NCBI RefSeq assembly: GCF_016862095.1
Contig: NZ_BOMH01000033.1
Coordinates: 62,001 to 126,000 of the forward strand
DNA length: 64,000 nucleotides
DNA from: Actinoplanes cyaneus
GTDB taxonomy: Bacteria > Actinomycetota > Actinomycetes > Mycobacteriales > Micromonosporaceae
Direction: 5' to 3'
The position numbers and the translations under genes were made by a program. Numbering within the stretch: position 1 is the first letter of the stretch; each line of letters starts with the position of its first letter. Shown here piece after piece: positions 7,873 through 16,453 of this stretch. Under the pieces are notes generated by a model. That model made no database searches. It was given only the letters and a program-made list of their open reading frames with translations, and had not been told where the DNA came from.

Positions 7873-8366
7873 CGGCTCTCCGCCGGCTCCTCGTCGGCGG
7901 CCGGCGGGATCTCGGCCACCTCGGCGACCGGACCGTCCGTGTCCTCGCCGATCTTCTCCGCCTCGGCGGTCTTCTTCTCCGCCTCGGCCGGCGTGGCCTG
8001 GGTCGGCGCGACCGCGGCCTCCCGGGCGGCGCGCAGCGCGTCGGCGTCCTCGGTGCGGCCCTCGCGCAACGCGGTCACCTCGGCCTCCAGCACGCTGATC
8101 AGCTCGCCCTTGTAGCCGATGTCGTACGCCGCGCGCTGCAGCGCCTGATCGACCTGAGCCATCCGGTACCCGCGCCAGGCGGTGTCGAACCTGGTCCTGC
8201 CGATGTCGTCCTCGCCCAAGGGCCGGTCACCGGGCAGCGGCACCGACTGGCCGTCGGGCTCGACCGGGGTCAGCCCGGAGTCGCCCCCGCTCAGAAGGAC
8301 GGTCACGCCGAAGACGATCGTCCCGACGACCAGTGCTACGACAATGAAGAGCAGAAGCTGACTCAT
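7869..8366 (-). CDS. DivIVA-domain membrane protein
   Basis: 165 residues from ATG 8366 (MSQLLLFIVVALVVGTIVFGVTVLLSGG), so one N-terminal membrane helix at 3-27. Residues 60-105 carry the DivIVA-type signature (FDTAWRGYRMAQVDQALQRAAYDIGYKGELISVLEAEVTALRE), and the C-terminus is Ala/Glu-rich. Much longer frames extending upstream overlap nuoA and korA and are not real. A comparable small protein (Rv1209) precedes tagA in M. tuberculosis. It probably takes part in pole or septum organisation, which is inference. It heads the minus-strand run down to 6212. Confidence 0.78.
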   Translation of the reverse strand: MSQLLLFIVVALVVGTIVFGVTVLLSGGDSGLTPVEPDGQSVPLPGDRPLGEDDIGRTRFDTAWRGYRMAQVDQALQRAAYDIGYKGELISVLEAEVTALREGRTEDADALRAAREAAVAPTQATPAEAEKKTAEAEKIGEDTDGPVAEVAEIPPAADEEPAESR

Positions 8367-8467
8367 GCGCACGATGTTGACATGTCGGCTTTCCGTAGGC
8401 GAGTCCGCCACCCAGCAAGGTGCCTCCTCGTGGGCCGGACGCACCGCGGCCCCCGCGTGAAGCCCTT

Positions 8468-8845
8468 TCAGGTCCAGGTCAGGATCTTCTTGCGCCAGGC
8501 ATAGAGAATGCCCAGCGCCAGCACAGCCACGAAGACACCCATCTCGGCGATCGCGGCGCCGCCGAATCCGGGGAGATCGAAGATCACCGCCCACGGGAAG
8601 AGGAAAACGGCCTCTACCGCGAAAAGCACATAAAGGTACGCATACACGTAGTACCTGATCTGTGCCTGCGCCCAATCGCCGCCGACCGGGTCGATGCCGC
8701 TCTCGTACGGGATCCGCTTGCCGGCCGGCTCCGCGGGACGGGCCGGGCGGAGCAGCCGGTTCGCTCCGAAGGCGGCCACGAACAGCAGAACCCCGGCCGC
8801 GAGCACCAGCCCGAGCGTGGCGTACGAGCCGAGATATCCCTCCAC
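8468..8845 (-). CDS. nuoA: NADH-quinone oxidoreductase subunit A, orphan copy
   Basis: 125 residues with three membrane helices (about 8-30, 70-92, 97-117). The family loop RIPYESGIDPVGGDWAQAQIRYYVYAYLYVLFAVEAVFLFPW is intact, including the Glu and Asp that contact NuoH/J. No nuoB-N genes follow; the next gene on this strand is the DivIVA-domain gene. It is divergent from korAB. In Streptomyces a second, partial nuo set lies next to kor genes (SCO4594-SCO4608), so this may be a reduced version in which only nuoA stays beside kor. Confidence 0.88.
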   Translation of the reverse strand: MEGYLGSYATLGLVLAAGVLLFVAAFGANRLLRPARPAEPAGKRIPYESGIDPVGGDWAQAQIRYYVYAYLYVLFAVEAVFLFPWAVIFDLPGFGGAAIAEMGVFVAVLALGILYAWRKKILTWT

Positions 8846-9008
8846 GAATGGGCAGCCTACCCAAGAGCACTAGCTCATGACAGCGCCGGATGACTACTGT
8901 GGGCAACGGTCCGCGGCCGCCTCCGTAAGGAGCGGCGAAGTAGTGTGGAACTGACGATGTGCGGGCCTGCTTCATCGACGTGCGCCCGCGCTCTTTGGAG
9001 GTTGAAAC

Positions 9009-10862
9009 GTGGCCGCTCCCGCGAAGCGAGTCGAGCAGCTGGACCGGGTGGTGATCCGATTCGCCGGGGACTCCGGAGACGGTATGCAGCTCACCGGCGA
9101 CCGGTTCACCTCGGAGACCGCGCAGCTGGGCAACGACATCTCGACGCTGCCCAACTTTCCCGCCGAGATCCGCGCGCCCGCAGGGACCCTGCCGGGCGTC
9201 TCGAGTTTTCAGGTCCATTTCGCCGACTACGACATCCTGACCCCGGGCGACTCGCCGAACGTGCTGGTCGCCATGAACCCGGCCGCGCTCAAGGCGAACC
9301 TGTCGGAGCTCCCGGCCGGCGCCGATCTGATCGTCAACACCGACGAGTTCACCAAGCGCAACCTCGCCAAGGTCGGCTATCCGAGCAATCCCCTGGAGGA
9401 CGGCTCGCTCGCCGAGTTCTCGGTGCATCCGGTCGCGCTGACCTCGATGACCGTCGGCGCGCTGGCCGGCCTCGGCATCGCCAAGAAGGACGCCGAACGC
9501 GCCAAGAACATGTTCGCGCTCGGCCTGCTCAGCTGGATGTACTCGCGGCCGTTCGAGTCGACGCTGCGGTTCCTGGAGCGCAAGTTCGCCAAGCGGCCGG
9601 AGCTGGTCGAGGCGAACAAGACCGCGTTCCGGGCCGGGTGGAACTACGGCGAGACCACCGAGGCGTTCTCGGTGCGCTACGAGATCAAGCCGGCCAAGAT
9701 GCTGCCGGGGACGTACCGGAACATCACCGGCAACCAGGCTCTCGCGCTCGGGCTGGTGGCCGCGGCGGTGCGCTCCAAGCTGCCGCTGTTCCTGGGCGCC
9801 TACCCGATCACGCCGGCCTCCGACATCCTGCACGAGCTTTCCAAGCACAAGCGGTTCGGCATCACCACGATGCAGGCCGAGGACGAGATCGCGGCGATAG
9901 GGGCGGCACTCGGCGCGGCGTACGGTGGGGCGCTGGGGGTCACCACGACCTCCGGGCCGGGCGTGGCGCTCAAGGGCGAGACGATCTCCCTGGCCATCGC
10001 GCTGGAGCTGCCGCTGGTGATCGTCGACGTGCAGCGGGCCGGGCCGTCGACCGGTATGCCGACGAAGACCGAGCAGGCCGACCTCAACATGGCGCTCTAC
10101 GGCCGGCACGGCGAGGCGCCGCTGGCCGTGGTCGCGCCGAAATCCCCGTCGGACTGCTTCCACGCCGCGTTGGAGGCGGCGCGGATCGCCCTGACCTACC
10201 GGACGCCGGTCATCCTGCTCTCCGACAACTACGTGGCCAACGGCTCCGAGCCGTGGCTGCTGCCGTCGGTCGACGAACTGCCCGACCTGTCGGTCTCGTT
10301 CGCGACCGAGCCGAACTCACCCGACGGCAAGTTCCTGCCCTACCTGCGGGACCCGGCGACGATGGCACGGCCGTGGGCGGTGCCGGGCACCCCGGGGCTG
10401 GAACACCGGATCGGCGGGCTGGAGAAGGCCGACAAGACCGGCGACATCTCCTACGACCCGGAGAACCACGATTTCATGGTACGGACGAGAGCCGCCCGCA
10501 TCGAGGCGATCGGAGTCCCGGACATCGACGTCGAGGACCCGTCGGAGGCCGCCCGCATCCTCGTGCTGGGCTGGGGTTCGACGTACGGGCCGATCGGAGC
10601 GGCGTGCCGGGCGCTGCGGCAGCGGGGCCTGACGATCGCCCAGGCGCACCTGCGTCACCTGTCGCCCCTGCCGGCCAACCTCGGTGAGGTCCTGAAGTCG
10701 TACGAGAAAGTGGTCATCCCGGAGATGAACCTCGGCCAGCTCGCCCACGTGATCCGGGCCCGTTATCTGGTTGACGCGGTGCCGTTCAACCAGGTCAGCG
10801 GCCTGCCGTTCACCGCCGCGACGCTGGAGAGCATGTTGGAGGACGTGGTCAAGAATGGCTAG
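9009..10862 (+). CDS. korA: 2-oxoacid:ferredoxin oxidoreductase, alpha subunit (fused gamma-alpha)
   Basis: 617 residues. Residues 14-190 are the gamma domain (VVIRFAGDSGDGMQLTGDRF), 230-470 the alpha pyrimidine-binding domain (GNQALALGLVAAAVRSKLPLFLGAYPITPASDILHELSKH and TTSGPGVALKGETISLA), followed by domain II/III (ILVLGWGSTYGPIGAA). With KorB it oxidises 2-oxoglutarate (or another 2-oxoacid) to the acyl-CoA and reduces ferredoxin. GTG 9009 follows a clear TTTGGAGGTTGAAAC ribosome-binding site. The stop overlaps the korB start. A nearby nuoA suggests ferredoxin or quinone coupling, unproved. Confidence 0.93.
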   Translation: MAAPAKRVEQLDRVVIRFAGDSGDGMQLTGDRFTSETAQLGNDISTLPNFPAEIRAPAGTLPGVSSFQVHFADYDILTPGDSPNVLVAMNPAALKANLSELPAGADLIVNTDEFTKRNLAKVGYPSNPLEDGSLAEFSVHPVALTSMTVGALAGLGIAKKDAERAKNMFALGLLSWMYSRPFESTLRFLERKFAKRPELVEANKTAFRAGWNYGETTEAFSVRYEIKPAKMLPGTYRNITGNQALALGLVAAAVRSKLPLFLGAYPITPASDILHELSKHKRFGITTMQAEDEIAAIGAALGAAYGGALGVTTTSGPGVALKGETISLAIALELPLVIVDVQRAGPSTGMPTKTEQADLNMALYGRHGEAPLAVVAPKSPSDCFHAALEAARIALTYRTPVILLSDNYVANGSEPWLLPSVDELPDLSVSFATEPNSPDGKFLPYLRDPATMARPWAVPGTPGLEHRIGGLEKADKTGDISYDPENHDFMVRTRAARIEAIGVPDIDVEDPSEAARILVLGWGSTYGPIGAACRALRQRGLTIAQAHLRHLSPLPANLGEVLKSYEKVVIPEMNLGQLAHVIRARYLVDAVPFNQVSGLPFTAATLESMLEDVVKNG

Positions 10863-11877
10863 CCCCACGATTCCGCTGAAACTGACCGCGAAGGACTTCA
10901 AGTCCGACCAGGAGGTTCGCTGGTGCCCGGGCTGCGGTGACTACGCGATCCTCGCCGCCGTGCAGGGCTTCATGCCGGAGCTCGGCATCCCGCGGGAGAA
11001 CATCGTCTTCGTCTCCGGGATCGGGTGCTCGTCCCGTTTCCCGTACTACATGAACACGTACGGGATGCACTCGATCCACGGCCGCGCACCGGCGATCGCG
11101 ACCGGCCTCTCCGCGTCCCGGCCCGACCTGAGCGTCTGGGTCGTCACCGGCGACGGGGACGCGCTGTCGATCGGCGGCAACCACCTGATCCACGCGCTGC
11201 GCCGCAACGTCAACCTGAAGATCCTGCTGTTCAACAACCGGATCTACGGCCTGACCAAGGGGCAGTACTCCCCGACCTCTGAGCTCGGCAAGATCACCAA
11301 GTCGACGCCGGCCGGGTCGGCGGACTCGCCGTTCAACCCGCTCTCCCTGGCGCTCGGCGCCGAGGCGACGTTCGTGGCGCGGACCATCGACTCGGACCGC
11401 AAGCACCTGCAGTCGGTGCTGCGGGCCGCCGCCGAGCACGAGGGCTCCGCGTTCGTCGAGATCTACCAGAACTGCAACATCTTCAACGACGGCGCGTTCG
11501 ACCTGATCAAGGATGCCGGGTCCCGCGACGAGCACCTGATCCGCCTGGAGCAGGGCCAGCCGATCACGTTCGGACGGGAGAACGAGTGGTCGGTCGTGCA
11601 CCCCGAGGGCAGCTTCGGCCTGCGCGTCCAGCAGGGCGGGACACCGCTGGTCCACGACGCGACGGTGGAGGACCCGGCCTACGCGTTCGCGTTGTCCCGG
11701 CTCTCCGGCTCTGATCTGAACACGACACCGATCGGGGTGTTCCGCAACGTGCAGCGGCCCTCCTACGACGAGATCGTCCGCAAGCAGCTGGTCGACGCAC
11801 GGTCGCAGTCGACCGGCACGCCCGAGGAGATGCTCAACGATCTCCTCGGTTCCGGGGACACCTGGACGATTCTCTAG
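10855..11877 (+). CDS. korB: 2-oxoacid:ferredoxin oxidoreductase, beta subunit
   Basis: 340 residues from ATG 10855, overlapping the korA stop by 8 bases. VRWCPGCGDYAILAAVQ carries cluster-binding Cys residues. The thiamine diphosphate motif is GDGDALSIGGNHLIHALRRNVNLKILLFNN (starting near residue 101), and YGLTKGQYSPTS follows. It supplies the TPP and iron-sulfur half of the enzyme. Downstream lies a hairpin, then dispersed repeat copy A. Confidence 0.93.
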   Translation: MASPTIPLKLTAKDFKSDQEVRWCPGCGDYAILAAVQGFMPELGIPRENIVFVSGIGCSSRFPYYMNTYGMHSIHGRAPAIATGLSASRPDLSVWVVTGDGDALSIGGNHLIHALRRNVNLKILLFNNRIYGLTKGQYSPTSELGKITKSTPAGSADSPFNPLSLALGAEATFVARTIDSDRKHLQSVLRAAAEHEGSAFVEIYQNCNIFNDGAFDLIKDAGSRDEHLIRLEQGQPITFGRENEWSVVHPEGSFGLRVQQGGTPLVHDATVEDPAYAFALSRLSGSDLNTTPIGVFRNVQRPSYDEIVRKQLVDARSQSTGTPEEMLNDLLGSGDTWTIL

Positions 11878-11887
11878 CTCCGCTCGG

Positions 11888-11915
11888 AGGTCCGGCGCCG
11901 CTCGGTGCCGGGCCT
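11888..11915 (+). terminator. Hairpin after korB
   Basis: AGGTCCGGC (11888-11896) pairs with GCCGGGCCT (11907-11915) with one G-T pair, starting 11 bases after the korB stop. There is no T-run, as is common in actinobacteria. Confidence 0.5.
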
Positions 11916-12005
11916 TCGCCATTCCCTGGGTACGCCGTGAGCCGACGCCCGTGGCCGTCGCCGGCGCGAGCCCGCCGCCGCTTCAGCCCAAGCCGCGGGT
12001 TGCGG

Positions 12006-12310
12006 TTCCGGCTGGTCCTCATGGGCGTTATTCGTGCCTCATAACGCCCATGAGGACCAGCCGGAAGAGGGGGCGCGTCGCTGCCGTGAGCCGGCGACTA
12101 CGTCGCGGACTCCGACGGGCAGGGCTCTGCAGCGAGCGGGAGGTGTGGACCGGGTTTGTGCTCTGAGCGGGACCACCCACGGAGATCGCCCTGGAGGGGT
12201 TCGCGTTCTGGGCGCGCCAGCGCCCTGCGAAGCCCGGAAGGGTCCCCGCGGGAGCGACGATCCGGACCACAGCGGACGTAGGACCTGAAGATCTTGAAGT
12301 TGATCTTCAG
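12006..12310 (+). repeat. Dispersed structured element, copy A
   Basis: Lies between convergent korB and the K+ channel gene. It opens with a perfect 26-bp hairpin (12006-12031 with 12041-12066, 9-base loop). The conserved core at 12168-12270 contains an outer stem GGGGTTCGC/GCGAAGCCC (12196-12204, 12227-12235), an inner stem GGGCGC-gcca-GCGCCC (12210-12225) and the invariant GGGTCCCCGCGGGAGC. It closes with the palindrome CTGAAGATC-ttgaagtt-GATCTTCAG (12285-12310), 35 bases before the channel stop. The same layout occurs near 16.5, 36.1, 44.8 and 53.4 kb. No ORF is conserved among copies, so it looks like a structured DNA or RNA element. Mobility is unproved. Confidence 0.8.
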
Positions 12311-12344
12311 GGGGCGCCGAGCAGCAGGGCGCCGCCGAACTCGC

Positions 12345-13361
12345 TCAGAGCGCGACGCCTGCCGAGGCCGCTTCGTCGGCGCGGATGTAGACCAGCAGGT
12401 CGCCGGTCTCGATGGTGACGACCTTCTCGCCGCCGAGCGGGAGAACCTTGCCGCGGCGGATCAACGCGACGACCAGGGTCGAGAGCTCGCGCGGGTTGCG
12501 GCCGACCTCGGCGCGCTCGGCGGAGCGCATCGCGAGCGCCATGCCCTGGCCCGGGGTGAGCAGGTCCTCGACAACGTCGATCAGCGGGGGCGCGGTGGTG
12601 GTGAGGCCGAGCAGGCGGCCCGCGGTCGACGAGGAGACGATCACGTGATGCGCGCCGGACTGTTTGAGCAGCGCGGCGTTCTCCTGCTCGCGGACCGCGG
12701 CGATGATCCGGACCTGGCCGGCGGTGAGCTGGCGCACGGTCAGCGTGATCAGCACGGACGCCTCGTCCTGATCGGTCGCGATGATCACCGACTTGGCGTT
12801 CTTGACGTCCGCCTCGAGCAGGACCGACGAGCGGGTCGCGCTGCCCTCGATCACCACGAAGCCGTTGGCGGTCGCCTGCCGGACGGCGGCCGCGCGGTTC
12901 TCCACGATCACGATGCGGGTCTTGTCGTAGCCCGTCTCCAGCAGCGCGGCAACCGCGGCCCGGCCCTTGGTGCCGTAGCCACAGATGATCACGTGGTCTT
13001 TCAACTTCCGCCTCCACCGGCTGATCCGCAGGCCCCTGCGGTACTGGTCGGTCAGCACTTCCAGAGTCGTGCCGACCAGGATGATCAGGAACAGCACGCG
13101 GGCGGGCGTGATGAACAGGACGTTGACCAGCCGGGCGCTCTGGGTGGCCGGCGTGATGTCGCCGTAGCCGGTGGTGGAGAGCGAGACGACCGCGTAGTAG
13201 AAGCAGTCGAGCAGGGTGAGGCCGTCGTCGTTCACGTCCCGGTAGCCGGCGCGGTCCACATAGACGATCGTGACCGCACTCAGCACCAGCAGCAGTGCCA
13301 TCGCCAGCCGGACGGCGAGAGCTCTCAACGGTCCTTGTCGGACCAGTGGCAGATGAATCAT
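12345..13361 (-). CDS. Two-helix potassium channel with RCK (TrkA-N) domain
   Basis: 338 residues. Membrane helices lie at about 14-34 and 76-100, flanking the pore with selectivity filter TTGYGD (63-68). From about 120 a Rossmann-type RCK N domain follows (HVIICGYGTKGRAAVAALLETG, then VIEGSATRSSVLLEADV), then an RCK C domain to the end (PRELSTLVVALIRRGKVLPLGGEKVVTIETGDLLVYI). It is a tetrameric K+ channel gated by cytosolic ligands. Monocistronic, convergent with korB across repeat A. Confidence 0.92.
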   Translation of the reverse strand: MIHLPLVRQGPLRALAVRLAMALLLVLSAVTIVYVDRAGYRDVNDDGLTLLDCFYYAVVSLSTTGYGDITPATQSARLVNVLFITPARVLFLIILVGTTLEVLTDQYRRGLRISRWRRKLKDHVIICGYGTKGRAAVAALLETGYDKTRIVIVENRAAAVRQATANGFVVIEGSATRSSVLLEADVKNAKSVIIATDQDEASVLITLTVRQLTAGQVRIIAAVREQENAALLKQSGAHHVIVSSSTAGRLLGLTTTAPPLIDVVEDLLTPGQGMALAMRSAERAEVGRNPRELSTLVVALIRRGKVLPLGGEKVVTIETGDLLVYIRADEAASAGVAL

Positions 13362-13440
13362 GGCAGCGCCTGTACGGACACGCCCTAATCAGATCAGTAG
13401 TCGGGGTGATCCGCATCATCCGATCTTCAGAATGAGCCGA

Positions 13441-16041
13441 TCAGCGCACTATCTGGGCAAACCTGGCGGCACCGTCCTCGAGGTCGGGATGCTCGACGGC
13501 CAGGGCCATCGCGACGATCCGATCGAAGCCCAGATTGGCGCCGTCCGCGTAGGCGGCGTCGAACGCGGCGTCGCCGAGCGCCAGCCGCAGCGCGATCTGC
13601 TGCTCCGACCAGAACGCGCCGAACGACTCCGTGCGGCGGGCGCCGCGAGCCGCCTCCGCCCCGCCGAACAGCACCGTCGCGTTCACCGCGTCCCCGCCCA
13701 GCGCGCAGCGGGCAGCGATCGCCGCCACCGCATCGGCGGCCGCGCCCCGGAAACCGTGCCGCAGCCGCGACCGCAACGCCACCACCAGGTGATCGTGCGC
13801 GGCCACCAGGTCACCGCGGCGCAGCGCGACCATGCCGAGCAGCCAGTCCACGGCACGTCGCCCGCGGTCCTCGGGGCGGCCGGCCTCCAAGTGGCGGGCA
13901 GCGCCCAGCAACTCGGCGGCCTCGGTCAGCGCGCCGCGCCGCCAGAACAGCTCGGCCAGCGCCAGCACCGCCGGCAGCGACTCGGTCGCCACCCCGGCCT
14001 GTTCCGCCTCGGCGATCACCGACCGGCACGAGACCTCGGTCGCCTGCTCGCCGTGCTCGTCGAGCCGGATCCGGCGGCTTCCCAGCGCCCGCACGAGCAG
14101 CGCCGGGTCACCGGCCCGGCGGGCCGCGGCCTCCGCACGGATCAGGAACGCGTCCCGCTCGGACTCCTCGTCGGCCAGGTCGGCGTGGATCAAGTACGCC
14201 TGCGCCAGCCCGGCCGGGTCGGCCTCCTCGTCGGCGCGCTCGTACAGCCGGGTGAGCAGGGCGCGGCCCTCACCGGCGCCGCCGTGCTCGCGCCACCACG
14301 GGTTCAGCGCGCCGGCCAGACGCAGACCGGCTCGCACGTCACCACCCGCGGACGCCCAGCGCAGCGCGGCCTGCCACTCCGACACGTACGGGCCGAGGTC
14401 GGTCAGGGACACCGTCCGCCGCTGGCCGTCGGTGTCCACCGCGACGTCCGTGAGCGTCTCCAGCGACCAGGCGAGATGCCGGTCCCGGGCGGCGGGCTCG
14501 TCACCGGTGGCGGCGAGGCGGCGCAGCGCGTACGACCGGACCAGGTCCGACATCCGGTAGCGCGGCCCCGGCACCACCTCGACCAGCGACTTCTCGACCA
14601 GCTCGGAGAGCGCGCTGAGGGCGCCCTCGCCGCACCAGTCGACGGTCGCGAGGTCCACCGGGCCGGCGTAGACCGCGAGCCGGTGCAGCAGCTCGGTGGC
14701 GCGGCTGCCGAGCCTGCGGTACGACCACTCCAGGCTGTTCCGCAAGCTGTCGTGCCGCCCGTCGCCGCACGCGTCGCTGTCCAGCGCGCCGATCGGATCG
14801 TCCAGCCGTCGTGCCAGCAGCTCGGCCGGCAACAGCCGCAGCCGGGCCGAGGCCAGCTCGATGGCCAGCGGCGAACCCTCCAACCGAGCCGCGAGCTCGG
14901 CGAGATGCTCGTCGTCGTCACTGCGACGGCCGCCGAGAGCCGCTGCCGCCCGCTCCTTGAGCAGCGCGAACGCGTCAGCCGGGACCATCGGCGGGATCCG
15001 CCACACGGTCTCCCCCGGCAGGCCCAGCGGCGCGCGACCGGTGGCCAGCACATCCAACCGGCGGCAGCGCGACAGCAGCCGATGCGCCAGCGTCGCGGTC
15101 AGCCCGGGCGCCGCGTCGCAGGTCTGCAGGATCACCAGCATGCGGCGCTCGGCGCACTGCTCGACCAGCGTCTCGATCATCGGCCGGCCGGGTTCCGGGC
15201 GCAGCCCCAAGGCCGAGGCGAGCGCGGCCGGCAGCCCACCGGACGCGCTCTCCGCGTCGATCGTCCACACGCCACCCGGATACGCGTCGAGCACCTGCTC
15301 GGCCACCTTCAGGCTGAGCCGCGTCTTGCCGGCGCCACCCGGGCCGACCACGCTGACCAGCCGATGGTGGCTGATCAGCTCGGCCAGCTCGGTCGCCTCA
15401 GCCTGCCGGCCGACGAACGAGCTGTGCTCGGCCGGCAGGTTGTGGCGGGGCGCCTGCGCGGTCCGCGGGCGCGGGAACTCGCGCTCCAGACCCGGCGCGA
15501 GCACCTGGAAGATCCGCTCGTCGTCGTCGAAGCCACGCAGCCGGAACGCGCCCAGGTCGAGCAGGTCCACACCGGCCAGGATCTCCTTGGTGACAGAGAA
15601 GTTCGTGGTCACGGCGAGGGCGGTGGCCTCCGAGCAGAGCACCTGCCCACCGTGCGCGGCGGCGGCGACCCGGGCCGCGCGGTGCACTTCGGGGCTCGCG
15701 TACTCCACCCCGATCGGCGTGGCGTGCCCGGTGTGCAGTCCCATCCGGACCTTCGGCGCCGCGTCCGGGCGTGGCCAGTCGAACGCGGCCAGTCGCCGCT
15801 GGGCCTCCACACAGGCCGCCACGGCAGCCTCGGCGTTGTCGAACGCCACGAAGAAGGAGTCACCCTCCGTCAAGAGTTCGACACCACCGAAGTCACTCAG
15901 CGCCGCGCGTAACACAGAGCGATGTGCGTTCAGCACAGCGCGATAGGTGTCACCGAGCATCCGGGCCAGTCGTGTTGACCCCTCTATGTCGGTGAACATA
16001 AAGGTCACGAGGCCACTGGGTAGCTCGATCCGTCCCGACAC
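13441..16041 (-). CDS. Large regulator: class III cyclase-like domain plus STAND ATPase and helical repeats
   Basis: 866 residues. Residues 10-165 are a class III nucleotide cyclase domain: FMFTDIEGSTRLARMLG has the first metal Asp and EGDSFFVAFD the second. The usual substrate-specifying Lys is Leu, and the transition-state Asn is His (VHRAARV, where NRAAR is normal), so cyclase activity is doubtful. A P-loop ATPase (VVGPGGAGKTRLSLKV, near 235), an NB-ARC/AfsR-like region and TPR-like helices follow. No DNA-binding domain is visible. This architecture is known among actinobacterial AfsR/LuxR-like regulators and probably senses a signal through the repeats. Confidence 0.83.
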   Translation of the reverse strand: MSGRIELPSGLVTFMFTDIEGSTRLARMLGDTYRAVLNAHRSVLRAALSDFGGVELLTEGDSFFVAFDNAEAAVAACVEAQRRLAAFDWPRPDAAPKVRMGLHTGHATPIGVEYASPEVHRAARVAAAAHGGQVLCSEATALAVTTNFSVTKEILAGVDLLDLGAFRLRGFDDDERIFQVLAPGLEREFPRPRTAQAPRHNLPAEHSSFVGRQAEATELAELISHHRLVSVVGPGGAGKTRLSLKVAEQVLDAYPGGVWTIDAESASGGLPAALASALGLRPEPGRPMIETLVEQCAERRMLVILQTCDAAPGLTATLAHRLLSRCRRLDVLATGRAPLGLPGETVWRIPPMVPADAFALLKERAAAALGGRRSDDDEHLAELAARLEGSPLAIELASARLRLLPAELLARRLDDPIGALDSDACGDGRHDSLRNSLEWSYRRLGSRATELLHRLAVYAGPVDLATVDWCGEGALSALSELVEKSLVEVVPGPRYRMSDLVRSYALRRLAATGDEPAARDRHLAWSLETLTDVAVDTDGQRRTVSLTDLGPYVSEWQAALRWASAGGDVRAGLRLAGALNPWWREHGGAGEGRALLTRLYERADEEADPAGLAQAYLIHADLADEESERDAFLIRAEAAARRAGDPALLVRALGSRRIRLDEHGEQATEVSCRSVIAEAEQAGVATESLPAVLALAELFWRRGALTEAAELLGAARHLEAGRPEDRGRRAVDWLLGMVALRRGDLVAAHDHLVVALRSRLRHGFRGAAADAVAAIAARCALGGDAVNATVLFGGAEAARGARRTESFGAFWSEQQIALRLALGDAAFDAAYADGANLGFDRIVAMALAVEHPDLEDGAARFAQIVR

Positions 16042-16453
16042 GGTGGAACCTCCGCCCCCTTTGGAAGTCGTGACTCATGCTGCCGTATCTCTGAGTCACC
16101 GCCCATCGTAGAAACGGACGGTAACCAAGTTCCCGCCACGGCCGACCCCTTACGGAGTACTTCACCGAAGAGTGGGATCGACATCGGCATACGGGATTAC
16201 GGGTGTCGTAACGAAAGAGACTGAACGCGGAAACGACGCGCTCGGGCAAAACCGCCGGGCCGTTCGGGTGTACCCGTACGTGTTGTCCCATCCCCTGGGA
16301 AAGGAGCGTTGAGCTGGGCAGATTTCTCGGCGGAGGGCTCATCGACAGTCACCGAGGGTGAGAATGGACAGCGGGTTGACCACCAATGTCGACGGACGAC
16401 CGGTATCGAGCGGTTTGAGGTAAGGAGTGAATCAGATCACTCCTTCGGGTGAT
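16042..16453. other. Upstream region of the cyclase/ATPase gene, no gene seen
   Basis: About 410 bases with only short overlapping frames that show no family motif. It must hold the promoter of the cyclase/ATPase gene, whose ATG at 16041 has only weak purine-rich sequence upstream. Base composition is less G+C-rich than in neighbouring genes. Confidence 0.5.

Noticed and set aside
7869..10163. Single 764-codon minus-strand frame joining the DivIVA gene to sequence under nuoA and korA
   Set aside because: It overlaps the clear nuoA and korA genes in wrong frames; only its last 165 codons from ATG 8366 look like protein with a membrane helix and DivIVA motif.
12070..12300. Coding frames inside repeat copies
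   Set aside because: Frames differ between copies and show no shared peptide; the conservation follows stem pairing, not codons.
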